A stretch of 64,000 bases of DNA. It comes from Chitinophaga agri. Lineage in GTDB: Bacteria > Bacteroidota > Bacteroidia > Chitinophagales > Chitinophagaceae. Shown here piece after piece: positions 17,782 to 26,621 of this stretch (its first letter is position 1; each line of letters starts with the position of its first letter). The stretch lies in contig NZ_CP048113.1 in assembly GCF_010093065.1 (NCBI RefSeq), forward strand, positions 7,644,001 through 7,708,000, read 5' to 3'. The notes below the pieces were generated by a model. It did not search any database, was not told the origin of the DNA, and saw nothing but the letters and a program-made list of their open reading frames with translations. A program made the translations under genes and the position numbers.

Positions 17782-19611
17782 ATGTTAAAAAGAATCGCAG
17801 CTATTTTAGCCATTTCACTTGGCGTAAGTGGCGCTCATGCACAAAGTAACTATTCTATTATTCCGAAACCGGCATCCGTACAGCCAGCCAGCGGCCGCTT
17901 TGAGCTGGGACGGCAAACTGTGCTCGTGGCACAAACCGATGCGGCCCGAAAGAATGCAGATCTGTTTAATGAGTTCCTCTGGAACCGCTATGGTATTAAG
18001 CTGACTATTAGTCGTGAGATCAGCGGCAGGGCAATCATACTGGAAGACCAGGGCGATGCGGCAGCTCCGGAAGCGTATAACCTGGCTGTAACCCCCGAGC
18101 GTATTATGATCAGGGGTGGTAGTGCCGGTTGCTTTTATGGTCTGCAGTCCGTATTGCAGCTGATAGAAGAGCAGAACGGTGGGCTGTCGGTGCCGGCAGT
18201 GACTGTGGCTGATAAACCGGAGTTTGGTTATCGTGGTGTCATGATTGACGTAGCCAGACATTTCTTTTCTCTCGATGAGATGAAGAAGATCGTTGATCTG
18301 ATGGCTTACTTTAAATTCAACAGGCTGCACTGGCATCTTACAGATGATCAGGGGTGGCGTCTGGAGATCAAGAAGTATCCTAAGCTGACACAGGTATCGG
18401 CGTGGCGTGATTCCAGCATCCTGGGACAATATGGCGACTTCAAGCCGTTTGTATATGATGGGGTGAAACATGGCGGATATTATACCCAGGAAGAAGCGCG
18501 CGATCTGGTAAGATATGCGGCAGACCGTAAGATCACCATTCTACCGGAGATAGAGCTGCCAGGGCATAGTACAGCAGTGTTGGCTGCTTATCCGCAGTTT
18601 GGTTGTAAAGACACTACTTATCATGTACCGGGCTACTGGGGCGTGCATTATGCGATTTACTGCCCGAAGGAAGAGACCTTCAGATTCCTGGAAGATGTAC
18701 TGACCGAGGTAATGGCCATCTTCCCGGGTGAATACATTCACGTGGGTGGTGATGAAGTACCTAAAGAACACTGGAAAGAGTCTTCCTTTGCACAGAACAT
18801 GATCAAAAAGCAGCAGCTGAAAGACGAGCATGAGCTGCAGAGTTATTTTATTTCCCGTATAGAAAAGTTCCTCAATAAGAACGGACGCCGTCTCGTGGGA
18901 TGGGATGAGATCCTGGAAGGGGGGCTGGCGCCGAATGCCACCGTGATGAGCTGGAGAGGAGAGAAAGGGGGGATCGCGGCCGCAAGAATGGGGCATGATG
19001 TGATCATGACGCCTAACAGCCATCTGTATATTGACCATTATCAGTCCAAGAATAAGGAAGAGGAGCCTACGGCTATCGGCGGCTTCCTGCCGTTGGAAAG
19101 GGTGTATAGCTATCACCCGCGTCCTGATTCACTGACGGCTGAGCAACAGCAGCATGTGTTAGGTGTACAGGCAAATCTGTGGACGGAGTATATCGGCACC
19201 AATAATAAGCTGGAATACATGCTTTTCCCGCGTATGCTGGCACTGTCTGAAGTAGCATGGACGGCAAGGGGACAGCGCAACTATGATGACTTCTCTACGA
19301 AACGTTTGCCTTCCCGTTTACAGGAGCTTGAAAAGCTGCAGGTGTTCTATCGTATACCGGAGGCGAAAGTGACATTTGGCAAGAATGCGGCGGGTATGAG
19401 GACGGCGGAGATCATGCCTTTTGTGGCGAATAGCAGTGTGTATTATACAGTGGATGGTCATAAGGCCGATCAGACCGCGAATTTGTATAACGGGGCGATT
19501 GTATTGCCGGTGAAAGGGAAGAGTGAGAAGGCGATGGAACTGAATTATATTATTGTGACGCCAGGGGGCAGGGTGAGTAATATGTTTACCGTATCGCTGG
19601 AAGAGAAATAG
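17782..19611 (+). CDS. GH20 beta-N-acetylhexosaminidase, secreted
   Basis: The 609-residue protein has a signal peptide (MLKRIAAILAISLGVSGAHA), then the GH20 N-terminal domain (about 22-145, with YSIIPKPASVQPASGRF) and the catalytic barrel (about 148-495). The barrel shows MIDVARHFF, NRLHWHLTDDQGWRLEIKKYP and the catalytic pair Asp324-Glu325 in HVGGDEVPKEHW. The C-terminal region holds a FN3-like or chitobiase C-terminal-like domain (about 520-609: VYYTVDGHKADQ). GH20 enzymes remove terminal GlcNAc or GalNAc from chitin oligomers or glycans by substrate-assisted catalysis, in the periplasm or outside the cell. It stands alone between a long leader and a strong terminator, in keeping with a glycan-degrading life style. 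Confidence 0.95.
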   Translation: MLKRIAAILAISLGVSGAHAQSNYSIIPKPASVQPASGRFELGRQTVLVAQTDAARKNADLFNEFLWNRYGIKLTISREISGRAIILEDQGDAAAPEAYNLAVTPERIMIRGGSAGCFYGLQSVLQLIEEQNGGLSVPAVTVADKPEFGYRGVMIDVARHFFSLDEMKKIVDLMAYFKFNRLHWHLTDDQGWRLEIKKYPKLTQVSAWRDSSILGQYGDFKPFVYDGVKHGGYYTQEEARDLVRYAADRKITILPEIELPGHSTAVLAAYPQFGCKDTTYHVPGYWGVHYAIYCPKEETFRFLEDVLTEVMAIFPGEYIHVGGDEVPKEHWKESSFAQNMIKKQQLKDEHELQSYFISRIEKFLNKNGRRLVGWDEILEGGLAPNATVMSWRGEKGGIAAARMGHDVIMTPNSHLYIDHYQSKNKEEEPTAIGGFLPLERVYSYHPRPDSLTAEQQQHVLGVQANLWTEYIGTNNKLEYMLFPRMLALSEVAWTARGQRNYDDFSTKRLPSRLQELEKLQVFYRIPEAKVTFGKNAAGMRTAEIMPFVANSSVYYTVDGHKADQTANLYNGAIVLPVKGKSEKAMELNYIIVTPGGRVSNMFTVSLEEK

Positions 19612-19638
19612 TGAGCAGGAGGTAACTGTTTTAGAAAG

Positions 19639-19671
19639 CAGCCGTTCATCAGGAGATGGGCGGCTGTTTTT
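19639..19671 (+). terminator. Rho-independent terminator after the hexosaminidase gene
   Basis: A 12-position stem (CAGCCGTTCATC at 19639-19650 with GATGGGCGGCTG at 19655-19666, two GU pairs) encloses a four-base AGGA loop and is followed by five T residues. It lies 27 bases after the stop codon. Confidence 0.88.
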
Positions 19672-19697
19672 GCTTTCGGGGAGGTGTTGGCGCATAT

Positions 19698-19874
19698 ATG
19701 GCTATTGCGGCAGAATATCGTCGTGGTAGTTTCGTAATATTGTATTGCAATCACAGGAAAGCAATATGTATAAAAGGTAGGGAAGTACATGATCTATCAG
19801 TAAAGCGATACAAAAACGGAGCGTTGATTAAAGAAAAATATTATGATAAAAAAGGGAAGCGTATAAGACGTTGA
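19698..19874 (+). CDS. Small hypothetical protein or gene remnant with a MORN/YwqK-like end
   Basis: A 58-codon frame from the ATG at 19698 ends in a hairpin at 19859-19897. Its tail (VKRYKNGALIKEKYYDKKGKR) has the look of one MORN or YwqK-type repeat (xxYxNGxLxxExYYxxxGK), but only one repeat is present. The frame also extends upstream to 19656, inside the hexosaminidase terminator, which is an unlikely start. It may be the 3' scrap of a larger gene or a small real gene. Weak call. Confidence 0.25.
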   Translation: MAIAAEYRRGSFVILYCNHRKAICIKGREVHDLSVKRYKNGALIKEKYYDKKGKRIRR

Positions 19875-19897
19875 GTAGGTCTTGCGTACTTATACGC
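19859..19897 (+). terminator. Hairpin at the end of the small ORF
   Basis: GCGTATAAG (19859-19867) pairs with CTTATACGC (19889-19897), and ACG/CGT can extend the stem past one bulged base. A T-rich stretch (AATTTCTTTTTAT) follows. The arrangement fits a terminator that closes transcription before the CIS cluster. Confidence 0.55.
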
Positions 19898-20290
19898 AAT
19901 TTCTTTTTATGCTGTTTTTTAGTTTTTTATTTTATAAATAATGCCTATTTTTACATCTCTATGGTAATCGTGTGTTAAGCGTTTGAAGAACTCCAAATAT
20001 CGAAACAGATTAGAAGACAGTTTTTTTTAATTACCCCGAAACGAAAAATCATAACAGAAGAAGAACTTTTAATTATTGATGCGCTGCAGTCACCGCAACA
20101 TGTGCATTATGGTTAATTATTACACCCCAAAGAAGTCACCCCATAATGAGAATGCTGTTCGTGCTGTACAGGAAAGCTAACCTTGTGTTTTCCTCATCAA
20201 CAGTATCGAAGAATCATCTATCATATCGAGTATGCAGCTGCTGGCAATAGCCACCGGACTGATTCCCGTGTCTTGATTAAAATCATAACC
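19898..20290. other. AT-rich region upstream of the CIS cluster
   Basis: This 393-base stretch precedes the first CIS gene and must carry the promoter of the long operon. A TATTTTTA at 19946-19953 is one base off the Bacteroidota -7 consensus, but there is no clear -33 element. A start-less open stretch (about 19979-20119) could be a degraded gene. No confident regulatory site could be assigned. Confidence 0.45.
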
Positions 20291-20905
20291 ATGATATTCA
20301 CTGCTTTTAAGTTATTAAAAGACCAGTTGGATAGTTATATACAGTCCTTCAATCCTATGGGGAATGACCCTGAAAGCCATGTAGTATTGGACAATGTAGC
20401 TACGCTGGAAACACCTGACAGGCCGCCGGGCGCAGAAGAACGGATCATCCTGAGCATGGTGAACATTGAGGAAGAAGCAACCCTGAAAAATAGTACACAT
20501 TTTCACAGGAATGCCCAAGGCATTGCCTATCATAATCCTCCTATATATCTGAACCTGTATATGTTGGTATCCGCGCATTATAAGAATTATGAAGATGCGC
20601 TGTCCCGGCTATCTCAGGCTATTCAGTTCTTTCAGGGTAAAAGCAGTTTTACGCTGAAGAACTCCCCTAATGAAGTCCTGATCAATAATGGTCAGGCATT
20701 GGATGACCTGCAACTGCATCTTGAACTGTTTTCTCTTTCGTTTGAGCAACTAAATCACTTATGGGGCGCATTGGGTGGTAAACAAATGCCCAGCGTATTA
20801 TATAAAGTAAGACTGGTGAAGATCACCGAAAACAGGATAACAGGACTTGGTACGATCGTAGAGCAGATCCAATCAAAAGACAGTATTGCTTTCCCCAAAT
20901 CATAA
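20291..20905 (+). CDS. DUF4255 / Pvc16-like CIS tail terminator protein
   Basis: I take the ATG at 20291 (MIFTAFKLLKDQLDSYIQSF), because the 36 codons before it have no family features. The 204-residue protein matches the DUF4255 (Pvc16 N-terminal) family: a start helix with LKDQLDSYIQ, the central VVLDNVATLE and ILSMVNIEEEATLKN strands, then PPIYLNLYMLVSAHYKNYEDALSRLSQAIQFFQ. In Afp and PVC particles protein 16 caps the far end of the sheath and tube and fixes particle length. It is the first gene of the CIS cluster, two bases before the next gene. The family call is strong; the role follows from the family. Confidence 0.92.
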   Translation: MIFTAFKLLKDQLDSYIQSFNPMGNDPESHVVLDNVATLETPDRPPGAEERIILSMVNIEEEATLKNSTHFHRNAQGIAYHNPPIYLNLYMLVSAHYKNYEDALSRLSQAIQFFQGKSSFTLKNSPNEVLINNGQALDDLQLHLELFSLSFEQLNHLWGALGGKQMPSVLYKVRLVKITENRITGLGTIVEQIQSKDSIAFPKS

Positions 20906-20907
20906 TA

Positions 20908-22131
20908 ATGGCTTTTCAGATTACATACAGGCGCCTGGCGGTGGTAAATATGTTGCATAGCTTCTACTTGGACAAGGAGGGCAGCAACTATTACGGCCTT
21001 TCTCAGGAAGACCAGGAATTCAGATTGGCCGATCTGCTGATGGATAACCGGTACAACCTGATGGATGATGTTAGCATCACGCCTACACCTGCTACCGAGA
21101 AAATATTAAAAGGACAACGTATCGTATATCGCCAGACGTCTACAGGTATCGTGCTCGGCGTAGCCTCTGCGCCCGGAGCTGATGGCGCACTCACAACAGC
21201 GGTGCCGATCAGTGGTACACTGCGGTTGCAGTTTCTGATCCGTATCAGGAATGCAGCCCTGTTATCGCGTAGCAACCTGCGTATTAACCCCCTGTTTCCT
21301 GCAATTTATTATTTCACGAATGATGATACGACGACCGGTAAATCTTTTCCCTCACTTTCTTCCGCCATACAGGAAGTCGTGAACGGAAGAGTATATGAGA
21401 TGGGTGAGTCTGCCATTGTTAACGGTAATGTGTCACAGGCTGTCACACGTACCGACAATGATGCTGCCGGTTGGGTCAATACAGACGATTACCACTGTAT
21501 CAACGAGTATGACCGCATCCTGTTACCAAAAAAGTTCAGTTATACTTTCGATGTAACAGGCATTACCGAGGCAAACTTTATACTCATGAAGGGGGCAGAT
21601 GAAATAAAAGTGCTGCCCTTCCAGCAAACGACAGATCTGCATGACGCTTTGTTAGACTTTACCGGTACGCCGGACGGGATCTACACATTGAAGATCACCG
21701 GCAGCAACAGCTACAACCGCAGCTATACCGTATACCTGCATGCAACGTTGTACCAGAGAGACGCATGGGGTGTGCTCGATCTGGTCATGCATACAGCAGA
21801 TGCCAGCTTTCAGCTGATTGATGCCGATGGACTGTTAGCTGTGCCTACGGCACCTGTGTTTGAGCTGCGCTTCGCCAGCCGGTCCACCTACTGGAAATAT
21901 TATTTGCAGAAGGGAGATCCGCCAGGATCAGACAGTAACTGGGATGAGGTATCGCCGGCACCTCCCGGTATCCGAAAGGTCATCATCAGTAAACAACCAT
22001 ACCCGCTGATGCAGGCTTATCGAAAGGTGAGCTATGCTGCCATCAGTCTTCCAAACCCGGATGGAGAAATGATCAGCAGACAAGGCGATCTGATATGTTC
22101 CGAAATTTTACTTCCTAAAATGAAATTATAA
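20908..22131 (+). CDS. Hypothetical CIS-cluster protein between tail terminator and sheath
   Basis: The 407-residue protein has no signal peptide or membrane span, and I do not recognise a named domain. The N-terminal 130 residues (MAFQITYRRLAVVNMLHSFYLDKEG...) include a motif with LQFLIRIRNAALLSRSNLRI. The middle looks beta-rich (FSYTFDVTGITEANFILMKG, GIYTLKITGSNSYNRSYTVYLHATLY). A C-terminal ELRFASRSTYWKYYL plus KVSYAAISLPNPDGEM resembles structural tail proteins. It starts two bases after the DUF4255 stop and 11 bases before the sheath gene, so it is surely co-expressed with them. A cap, adaptor or sheath-associated role is possible but not shown. Confidence 0.8.
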   Translation: MAFQITYRRLAVVNMLHSFYLDKEGSNYYGLSQEDQEFRLADLLMDNRYNLMDDVSITPTPATEKILKGQRIVYRQTSTGIVLGVASAPGADGALTTAVPISGTLRLQFLIRIRNAALLSRSNLRINPLFPAIYYFTNDDTTTGKSFPSLSSAIQEVVNGRVYEMGESAIVNGNVSQAVTRTDNDAAGWVNTDDYHCINEYDRILLPKKFSYTFDVTGITEANFILMKGADEIKVLPFQQTTDLHDALLDFTGTPDGIYTLKITGSNSYNRSYTVYLHATLYQRDAWGVLDLVMHTADASFQLIDADGLLAVPTAPVFELRFASRSTYWKYYLQKGDPPGSDSNWDEVSPAPPGIRKVIISKQPYPLMQAYRKVSYAAISLPNPDGEMISRQGDLICSEILLPKMKL

Positions 22132-22142
22132 ATCGATCAACT

Positions 22143-23540
22143 ATGGCAAACACATATTATACACCAGGTGTGTATATTGAAGAAGTCTCCAAGTTCCCCC
22201 CGTCCATCACTGCAGTAGAAACAGCGATTCCTGCATTTATTGGTTTCACCCAGACCGCTATTGTAGATGGTGCTGAGGTATTCGGTAAGCCGATCCGTAT
22301 CAGCTCCCTGCTGGAGTATGAGAACATTTTCGGTGGCCCTCAGCCTGAAGTGAACCTGATCGTAACGATCACCAACAGCGAAACTTCCGGTACCCGTTAC
22401 ACTGTAAGCTATGACCCTGCTGATGGAAAGGGACTGTCCAAACACATTATGTACTATTCCTTACAGCAGTTCTATGCCAATGGTGGCGGCCCATGCTGGA
22501 TCATCTCTGTAGGCGCCTACCAGGAGTTCGGTACGCCGATCATTGAACAGGATCCGTTCATGGATGCGCTGACAGAACTGAGAAAACAGGATGAGCCTAC
22601 GCTCATTATCTTCCCTGAAGGACAGAACATGCCGCCAGATACTTATAAAACGTTGCTGGAAGCTGCGCTGACACAGTGTTATGATCTGAAGGACCGTTTT
22701 GTGATCATGGATATTTTTGATAATGGTCTGACATTAAAGACAGAAGGAGAGATCCTCCAGGCTGCACAGGATTTCAGAGATGCGATCAACTCTCCTTATC
22801 TAAGTTACGGGGCTGCCTATTTTCCTAATATCCGTTCTACTTTTGATTACGCATATACCGAAAGTACTGTTGTGATTGTGAATGGCAGCGCGCCTAACTT
22901 CGGCGGACTGACCAGTCTGGAAAAAGCGAACGTGAAACTGGCCATTGCCAATTATTCTATTATCCTGCCACCATCTGCTGCTGTTGCCGGTGTATATGCC
23001 CGCGTGGATAATTCCCGTGGTGTATGGAAGGCGCCTGCAAACGAAGGTCTGCTGGCGGTATCAGGCGTGACCTGTGATATCAGCGATCAGATCCAGCGTA
23101 ACCTGAACGTAGACGTTAATGCAGGTAAGTCAATCAATGCGATCCGCTTCTTCTCCGGCAGAGGTATCAAGATATGGGGTGCACGCACGCTGGACGGTAA
23201 CTCCAACGAATGGCGCTATGTATCTGTCCGCCGGTATTTTAACATGGTGGAAGAGTCTACCAAGAAAGCATCTGAGGCATTTGTATTCGAGCCGAATGAC
23301 GCCAATACCTGGGTGAAGGTGAAAGCCATGATCGAGAACTTCCTGATTAACCAATGGCGTTCCGGTGCACTGGCTGGTGCTAAACCTGAACACGCATTCT
23401 ATGTTAAGATCGGTATCAACGAAACAATGACTGCATTTGATATCCTGGAAGGAAAGATGATCATTGAGATCGGTCTGGCGGTAGTAAGGCCGGCAGAGTT
23501 CATTGTTCTGAGATTCAGTCATAAAATGCAGGAATCATAA
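22143..23540 (+). CDS. Contractile tail sheath protein
   Basis: The 465-residue protein begins with the sheath signature NTYYTPGVYIEEVSKFPPSI followed by VETAIPAFIGFT. It ends with the conserved sheath C-terminal region: NEWRYVSVRRYFNMVEES, then FEPNDANTWVKVKAMIENFL and MIIEIGLAVVRPAEFIVLRF. These regions make the handshake contacts between sheath subunits in phage, T6SS and PVC structures. It is the outer tube that shortens to drive the inner tube into the target. Only one sheath gene is present, unlike the three paralogues of Afp and PVC. The family call is very strong. Confidence 0.97.
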   Translation: MANTYYTPGVYIEEVSKFPPSITAVETAIPAFIGFTQTAIVDGAEVFGKPIRISSLLEYENIFGGPQPEVNLIVTITNSETSGTRYTVSYDPADGKGLSKHIMYYSLQQFYANGGGPCWIISVGAYQEFGTPIIEQDPFMDALTELRKQDEPTLIIFPEGQNMPPDTYKTLLEAALTQCYDLKDRFVIMDIFDNGLTLKTEGEILQAAQDFRDAINSPYLSYGAAYFPNIRSTFDYAYTESTVVIVNGSAPNFGGLTSLEKANVKLAIANYSIILPPSAAVAGVYARVDNSRGVWKAPANEGLLAVSGVTCDISDQIQRNLNVDVNAGKSINAIRFFSGRGIKIWGARTLDGNSNEWRYVSVRRYFNMVEESTKKASEAFVFEPNDANTWVKVKAMIENFLINQWRSGALAGAKPEHAFYVKIGINETMTAFDILEGKMIIEIGLAVVRPAEFIVLRFSHKMQES

Positions 23541-23644
23541 TTAATTAGGAATTAGGTGATCTTTTAGATTTTAACTGCTAATTGCTGATTTATAGAAAGC
23601 GTACCCCAATAGTAATAACTCCCACCCCAGAAAACAAACCACAT

Positions 23645-24589
23645 ATGAGCGACTATAAACCTCCGGTGGAAACACCGGTAGTACAATGTGTACCGCCATC
23701 CCCCTCTCAGTTTGATCTGCTGATGAAAGACTACGGACTGCTCCTGAAGGACGAGCTGCAGCAGAAATCGGCCAGCCTGGAAGCAGAGGTGATTAAAACC
23801 AGCACTGCCAGCCAGGTCGTATGCGTAGAGCGTAAGATCAATGAGAAGTTCGCACGTGCCGTGAAAGAATATAATTTCCTCAGTAACTGCGTGACTGTAT
23901 ACACCGGCCAGGACCTGGAAGGACTTACCAGTACAGTAACACTGGCACAGGGTAAGTATACCAGCGTAAAGACCTCTTTCGATGCCGCAGTGGCAGCGAT
24001 CAAGGCAGCAAAACAGAAGGCAGGACTGGTGCATACACTGGCCGGCAAACTGCGAGATGCAGTAGCTGACTCCTGCAATTCTGAAGAGCTGAAGCTGATA
24101 CGCGAGAACCTTTCAAAAGGTGGCCCGGGTAAAAAGAACCTGGAAGACAGCGTACAGGAATTTGTATCCTACGCAGAAAAGATCGTTAACCAGGCGGACG
24201 ACGTAGCACAGGCGGCTGTGAAAGTAGCCGGTATCAATGCCTTTGTTAACGTCGAAAACCTGGTAGCACTGATCGGTACTGCCAAAGCAGATGGTACTGC
24301 CTTCATCACGGACGTTGACAATAACGTGAAGAATGCGCAGAAGAAATATGATGATTCCCGCAAACCACTGGGCGAAGCATTAAAAGAGCTGAGCAAGGCC
24401 AGCACCCTGAAGAATGTAGCCTGGGTGGTGAAAGATGCGGTAGGTGACGCGTCCAAGTTTGTAGAGGATAAAAACTGTAACGGCGGTGGCTGCAAGAAGC
24501 TGGACGATATTTCGGAACAGGCGGAACATGCTTTCGACTGTAATAACTGCGATCCTGTAAATGAGCAGCCGGATTCTGAAGCACATTAA
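23645..24589 (+). CDS. Hypothetical helical protein with Cys-rich tail, between sheath and tube genes
   Basis: From the ATG at 23645 (MSDYKPPVETPVVQ) the protein has 314 residues, mostly helical with low-complexity coiled-coil stretches (LMKDYGLLLKDELQQKSASL, AAVAAIKAAKQKAG). The end is cysteine-rich (NCNGGGCKKLDD, then FDCNNCD). There is no signal peptide and no membrane span, and I recognise no named family. It lies about 100 bases after the sheath gene and 43 bases before another helical protein. Together they interrupt the sheath-tube order that is otherwise conserved in CIS clusters. It may be structural, cargo or a chaperone; nothing in the sequence decides this. Confidence 0.75.
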   Translation: MSDYKPPVETPVVQCVPPSPSQFDLLMKDYGLLLKDELQQKSASLEAEVIKTSTASQVVCVERKINEKFARAVKEYNFLSNCVTVYTGQDLEGLTSTVTLAQGKYTSVKTSFDAAVAAIKAAKQKAGLVHTLAGKLRDAVADSCNSEELKLIRENLSKGGPGKKNLEDSVQEFVSYAEKIVNQADDVAQAAVKVAGINAFVNVENLVALIGTAKADGTAFITDVDNNVKNAQKKYDDSRKPLGEALKELSKASTLKNVAWVVKDAVGDASKFVEDKNCNGGGCKKLDDISEQAEHAFDCNNCDPVNEQPDSEAH

Positions 24590-24632
24590 ACTGCATTCCA
24601 CATTATTTAAAACCGTTTACAATTAAATCATC

Positions 24633-25475
24633 ATGGCTTTCAATAAAGATACCGTTCAACAATATCTTGACCGCCTCAAAAAAGATTGCATTGAGGCAGA
24701 TCAGGAGCTCAATAATGCCCGGGCCCAGGAGGCATTTAAAAAAAGCGCGCTGGAGAAAAAGAAGCGCTGGTCAGATGTATTGAAAGATATACTGGCGACG
24801 ATCACGGAGACTAACCGCCTCGGTATGATCTATCTCGGCACGCTCGAAAGAACGCGCAAGTACAACAAGAAAACCGGTAAGAACGCACACCTCTGTATTG
24901 ATGCGATCAAGATCCTCATCTGCGAAGCAAAGGAATTACTGGATTGCTCTGAAGTATTGAAAGGACAGATCAAGGTGCTCACGGACCGTATTGACAATAA
25001 GATCCCATCTAAAGGCGCTAATTCTATCATTGCAAATCTGACGGCATTGAAAACAGCAGAAGATGATGCACTGACAGCGATCAAAGATGCCATCAACGCC
25101 CTGTTGATCACCTATCGTCAGGAAGAGGAGCTATGGGGACTGCTGGCCGGCGATAAAGGACTGCTCTATCAGGTAGAAGGGTCGTATGCACTGGTGACAG
25201 ATGGTAAGAAACCGGACCTGGAAGACTGTGCGTCCTGTCATCCGCAGAAAACGCCATTGTTCCCGATGGATGACGAAGCGTGTGACTTCTACACCAAAAC
25301 AAAACACCAGTATGAAAATACACTCGATGAACTGAAAGACCTGCAGAAAGATGTAGAGGTCGTGTCCTGCAAACGTGAATTTGCACAGGCACGTAAGGAT
25401 GCACTGGATAAGGCATATGCAGCAGCACTGGCAGCTAAAGCATCAGAAACCGCACCGGCAGCTGCTAAAAAGTAA
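24633..25475 (+). CDS. Hypothetical coiled-coil protein between sheath and tube genes
   Basis: The 280-residue protein is strongly helical and charged (DRLKKDCIEADQELNNAR, FKKSALEKKKRWSDVLKDIL). It has several scattered cysteines, including CASCHPQK near residue 193 and CDFYTKTKHQYENTLDELKD after it. The C-terminus is an Ala/Lys-rich tail. There is no signal peptide or membrane span and no family I recognise. It follows the other helical gene by 43 bases and precedes the tube gene by 43 bases. Similar composition and position suggest that the two proteins work together, perhaps as partners, but I see no clear sequence identity between them. Confidence 0.75.
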   Translation: MAFNKDTVQQYLDRLKKDCIEADQELNNARAQEAFKKSALEKKKRWSDVLKDILATITETNRLGMIYLGTLERTRKYNKKTGKNAHLCIDAIKILICEAKELLDCSEVLKGQIKVLTDRIDNKIPSKGANSIIANLTALKTAEDDALTAIKDAINALLITYRQEEELWGLLAGDKGLLYQVEGSYALVTDGKKPDLEDCASCHPQKTPLFPMDDEACDFYTKTKHQYENTLDELKDLQKDVEVVSCKREFAQARKDALDKAYAAALAAKASETAPAAAKK

Positions 25476-25518
25476 ACAAAGTTTCCATATTCAATCATAA
25501 CAGCACAAAAGAATAAAA

Positions 25519-25962
25519 ATGGCAAATTATCCATTACCCAAGTTTCACTTCCAGGTAGAATGGGGTGGTAAAAATATCGGTTTTACGGAAGTAACCGGTC
25601 TCACTGTCGAAACAGAAGCGATAGAATACCGCCATGGAGCCAGTCCTGAGTATCATAAGACCAAGCAACCCGGTCTTAAAAAATACAGCAATATCACCCT
25701 GAAGCGGGGCACCTTCCAGTCAGATAACGAATACTTTGACTGGTGGCAGGAAACCGTGTTCTTTCAGGAACAGAACGGTAAGTACCGCAGGAATATCACG
25801 ATCAGCTTACTGGATGAAATGCATAAACCCATCATCGTATGGAAGGTGAAGAATGCATGGCCGATCAAGGTGCAGTCAGCTGATCTTAAAGCAGATGCCA
25901 ATGAGATCGCTGTAGAGAGTGTGGAACTGGTACATGAAGGTCTGGTGATCGAAAATAAATAA
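25519..25962 (+). CDS. gp19-family inner tube protein (Pvc1/Afp1-like)
   Basis: The 147-residue protein has the tail-tube fold signature: YPLPKFHFQVEWGGKNIGFTEVTGL, AIEYRHGASPEYHKTKQPGL, NITLKRGTF and FDWWQETVF, followed by ITISLLDEMHKPIIVWKVKNAWPIKVQSADLKA. Length and motifs match the phage T4 gp19-like family used by eCIS for the inner tube (Pvc1/Afp1). Hexameric rings of this protein stack to form the needle that is pushed out on contraction. It overlaps the next tube-like gene by one base (TAATG). Confidence 0.95.
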   Translation: MANYPLPKFHFQVEWGGKNIGFTEVTGLTVETEAIEYRHGASPEYHKTKQPGLKKYSNITLKRGTFQSDNEYFDWWQETVFFQEQNGKYRRNITISLLDEMHKPIIVWKVKNAWPIKVQSADLKADANEIAVESVELVHEGLVIENK

Positions 25963-26429
25963 TGATGGCAGCCGCGAATTATCCTCCTGTAGGGTTTCAT
26001 TTTAAAGTAGAGTTCCTGTTCGATAAAAAGGGGACTGTCCAGCAAACGGACAACGACATCCTTTTTCAGTCGGTATCAGGACTCAACTTTCAGATGCAGA
26101 CGGATACCCTGCGGGAGGGAGGAGAGAACCGCTTTGAGCACGTAATGCCGGTGCGCAACAAATGCTCGGACCTGGTGCTGCGCCGTGGTATCTTCAAACC
26201 GGCGGATTCCATCGTCTCACAATGGTGTCTGGATGCCTTCAAGAACTTCAGCTTCGCACCGATTGATCTCATTGTAACACTGCTCAATGAACAGCATCAG
26301 CCGCTGATGGTATGGAAGGTACACCGTGCCTGGCCCAAGAACTGGAAAGTGGCCGACTTCAATGCCGATAAAGGAGAGCTGGTCATTGAAACATTTGAAC
26401 TGAATTATAACTATTTCAGTGTGGAATAG
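25962..26429 (+). CDS. gp19-family tube initiator (Pvc5/Afp5-like)
   Basis: This 155-residue paralogue of the main tube protein keeps the same plan (YPPVGFHFKVEFLF, FQSVSGLNFQMQTDTLREGGE, DLVLRRGIF, LNEQHQPLMVWKVHRAWPKNWKVADFNA, TFELNYNYF) but has an acidic, more diverged first part. Position directly after the tube gene and before DUF5908 matches Pvc5/Afp5, which sits at the base of the tube and starts its assembly on the spike. The first codons are ATGATG, so Met1 and Met2 are both possible starts. Confidence 0.92.
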   Translation: MMAAANYPPVGFHFKVEFLFDKKGTVQQTDNDILFQSVSGLNFQMQTDTLREGGENRFEHVMPVRNKCSDLVLRRGIFKPADSIVSQWCLDAFKNFSFAPIDLIVTLLNEQHQPLMVWKVHRAWPKNWKVADFNADKGELVIETFELNYNYFSVE

Positions 26430-26450
26430 CAGACAATTAAATGCAGGATT

Positions 26451-26621
26451 ATGCCCGTAGAGATAAGAGAAATGGTCATTAAGGTGGCAGTAGACGAAGC
26501 CGCCGGTAATAAAGGAAACAAAGGTGGCGGTAGCGACCAGCAGGAGGGATCTCCTGAGGCGATCGTACGCACCTGCGTGGAGAAGGTGCTTGAAATCCTG
26601 AAAGATCAAAGAGAACGCTGA
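26451..26621 (+). CDS. DUF5908 small CIS protein (Pvc6-like)
   Basis: A 56-residue frame starting MPVEIREMVIKVAVDEA and ending EKVLEILKDQRER, short and easily missed. It matches the DUF5908 family, a tiny protein found at this place in Bacteroidota CIS clusters and equivalent in position to Pvc6/Afp6. The stop TGA overlaps the ATG of the next gene by one base (TGATG), which supports coupled translation. The role is unknown; by position it may be an assembly or baseplate helper. Confidence 0.85.
   Translation: MPVEIREMVIKVAVDEAAGNKGNKGGGSDQQEGSPEAIVRTCVEKVLEILKDQRER

Noticed and set aside
19979..20119. Start-less open stretch (ending in ...IITEEELLIIDALQSPQHVH) before the CIS cluster
   Set aside because: No usable start codon and no family match; at best a gene remnant, so not listed as a gene.
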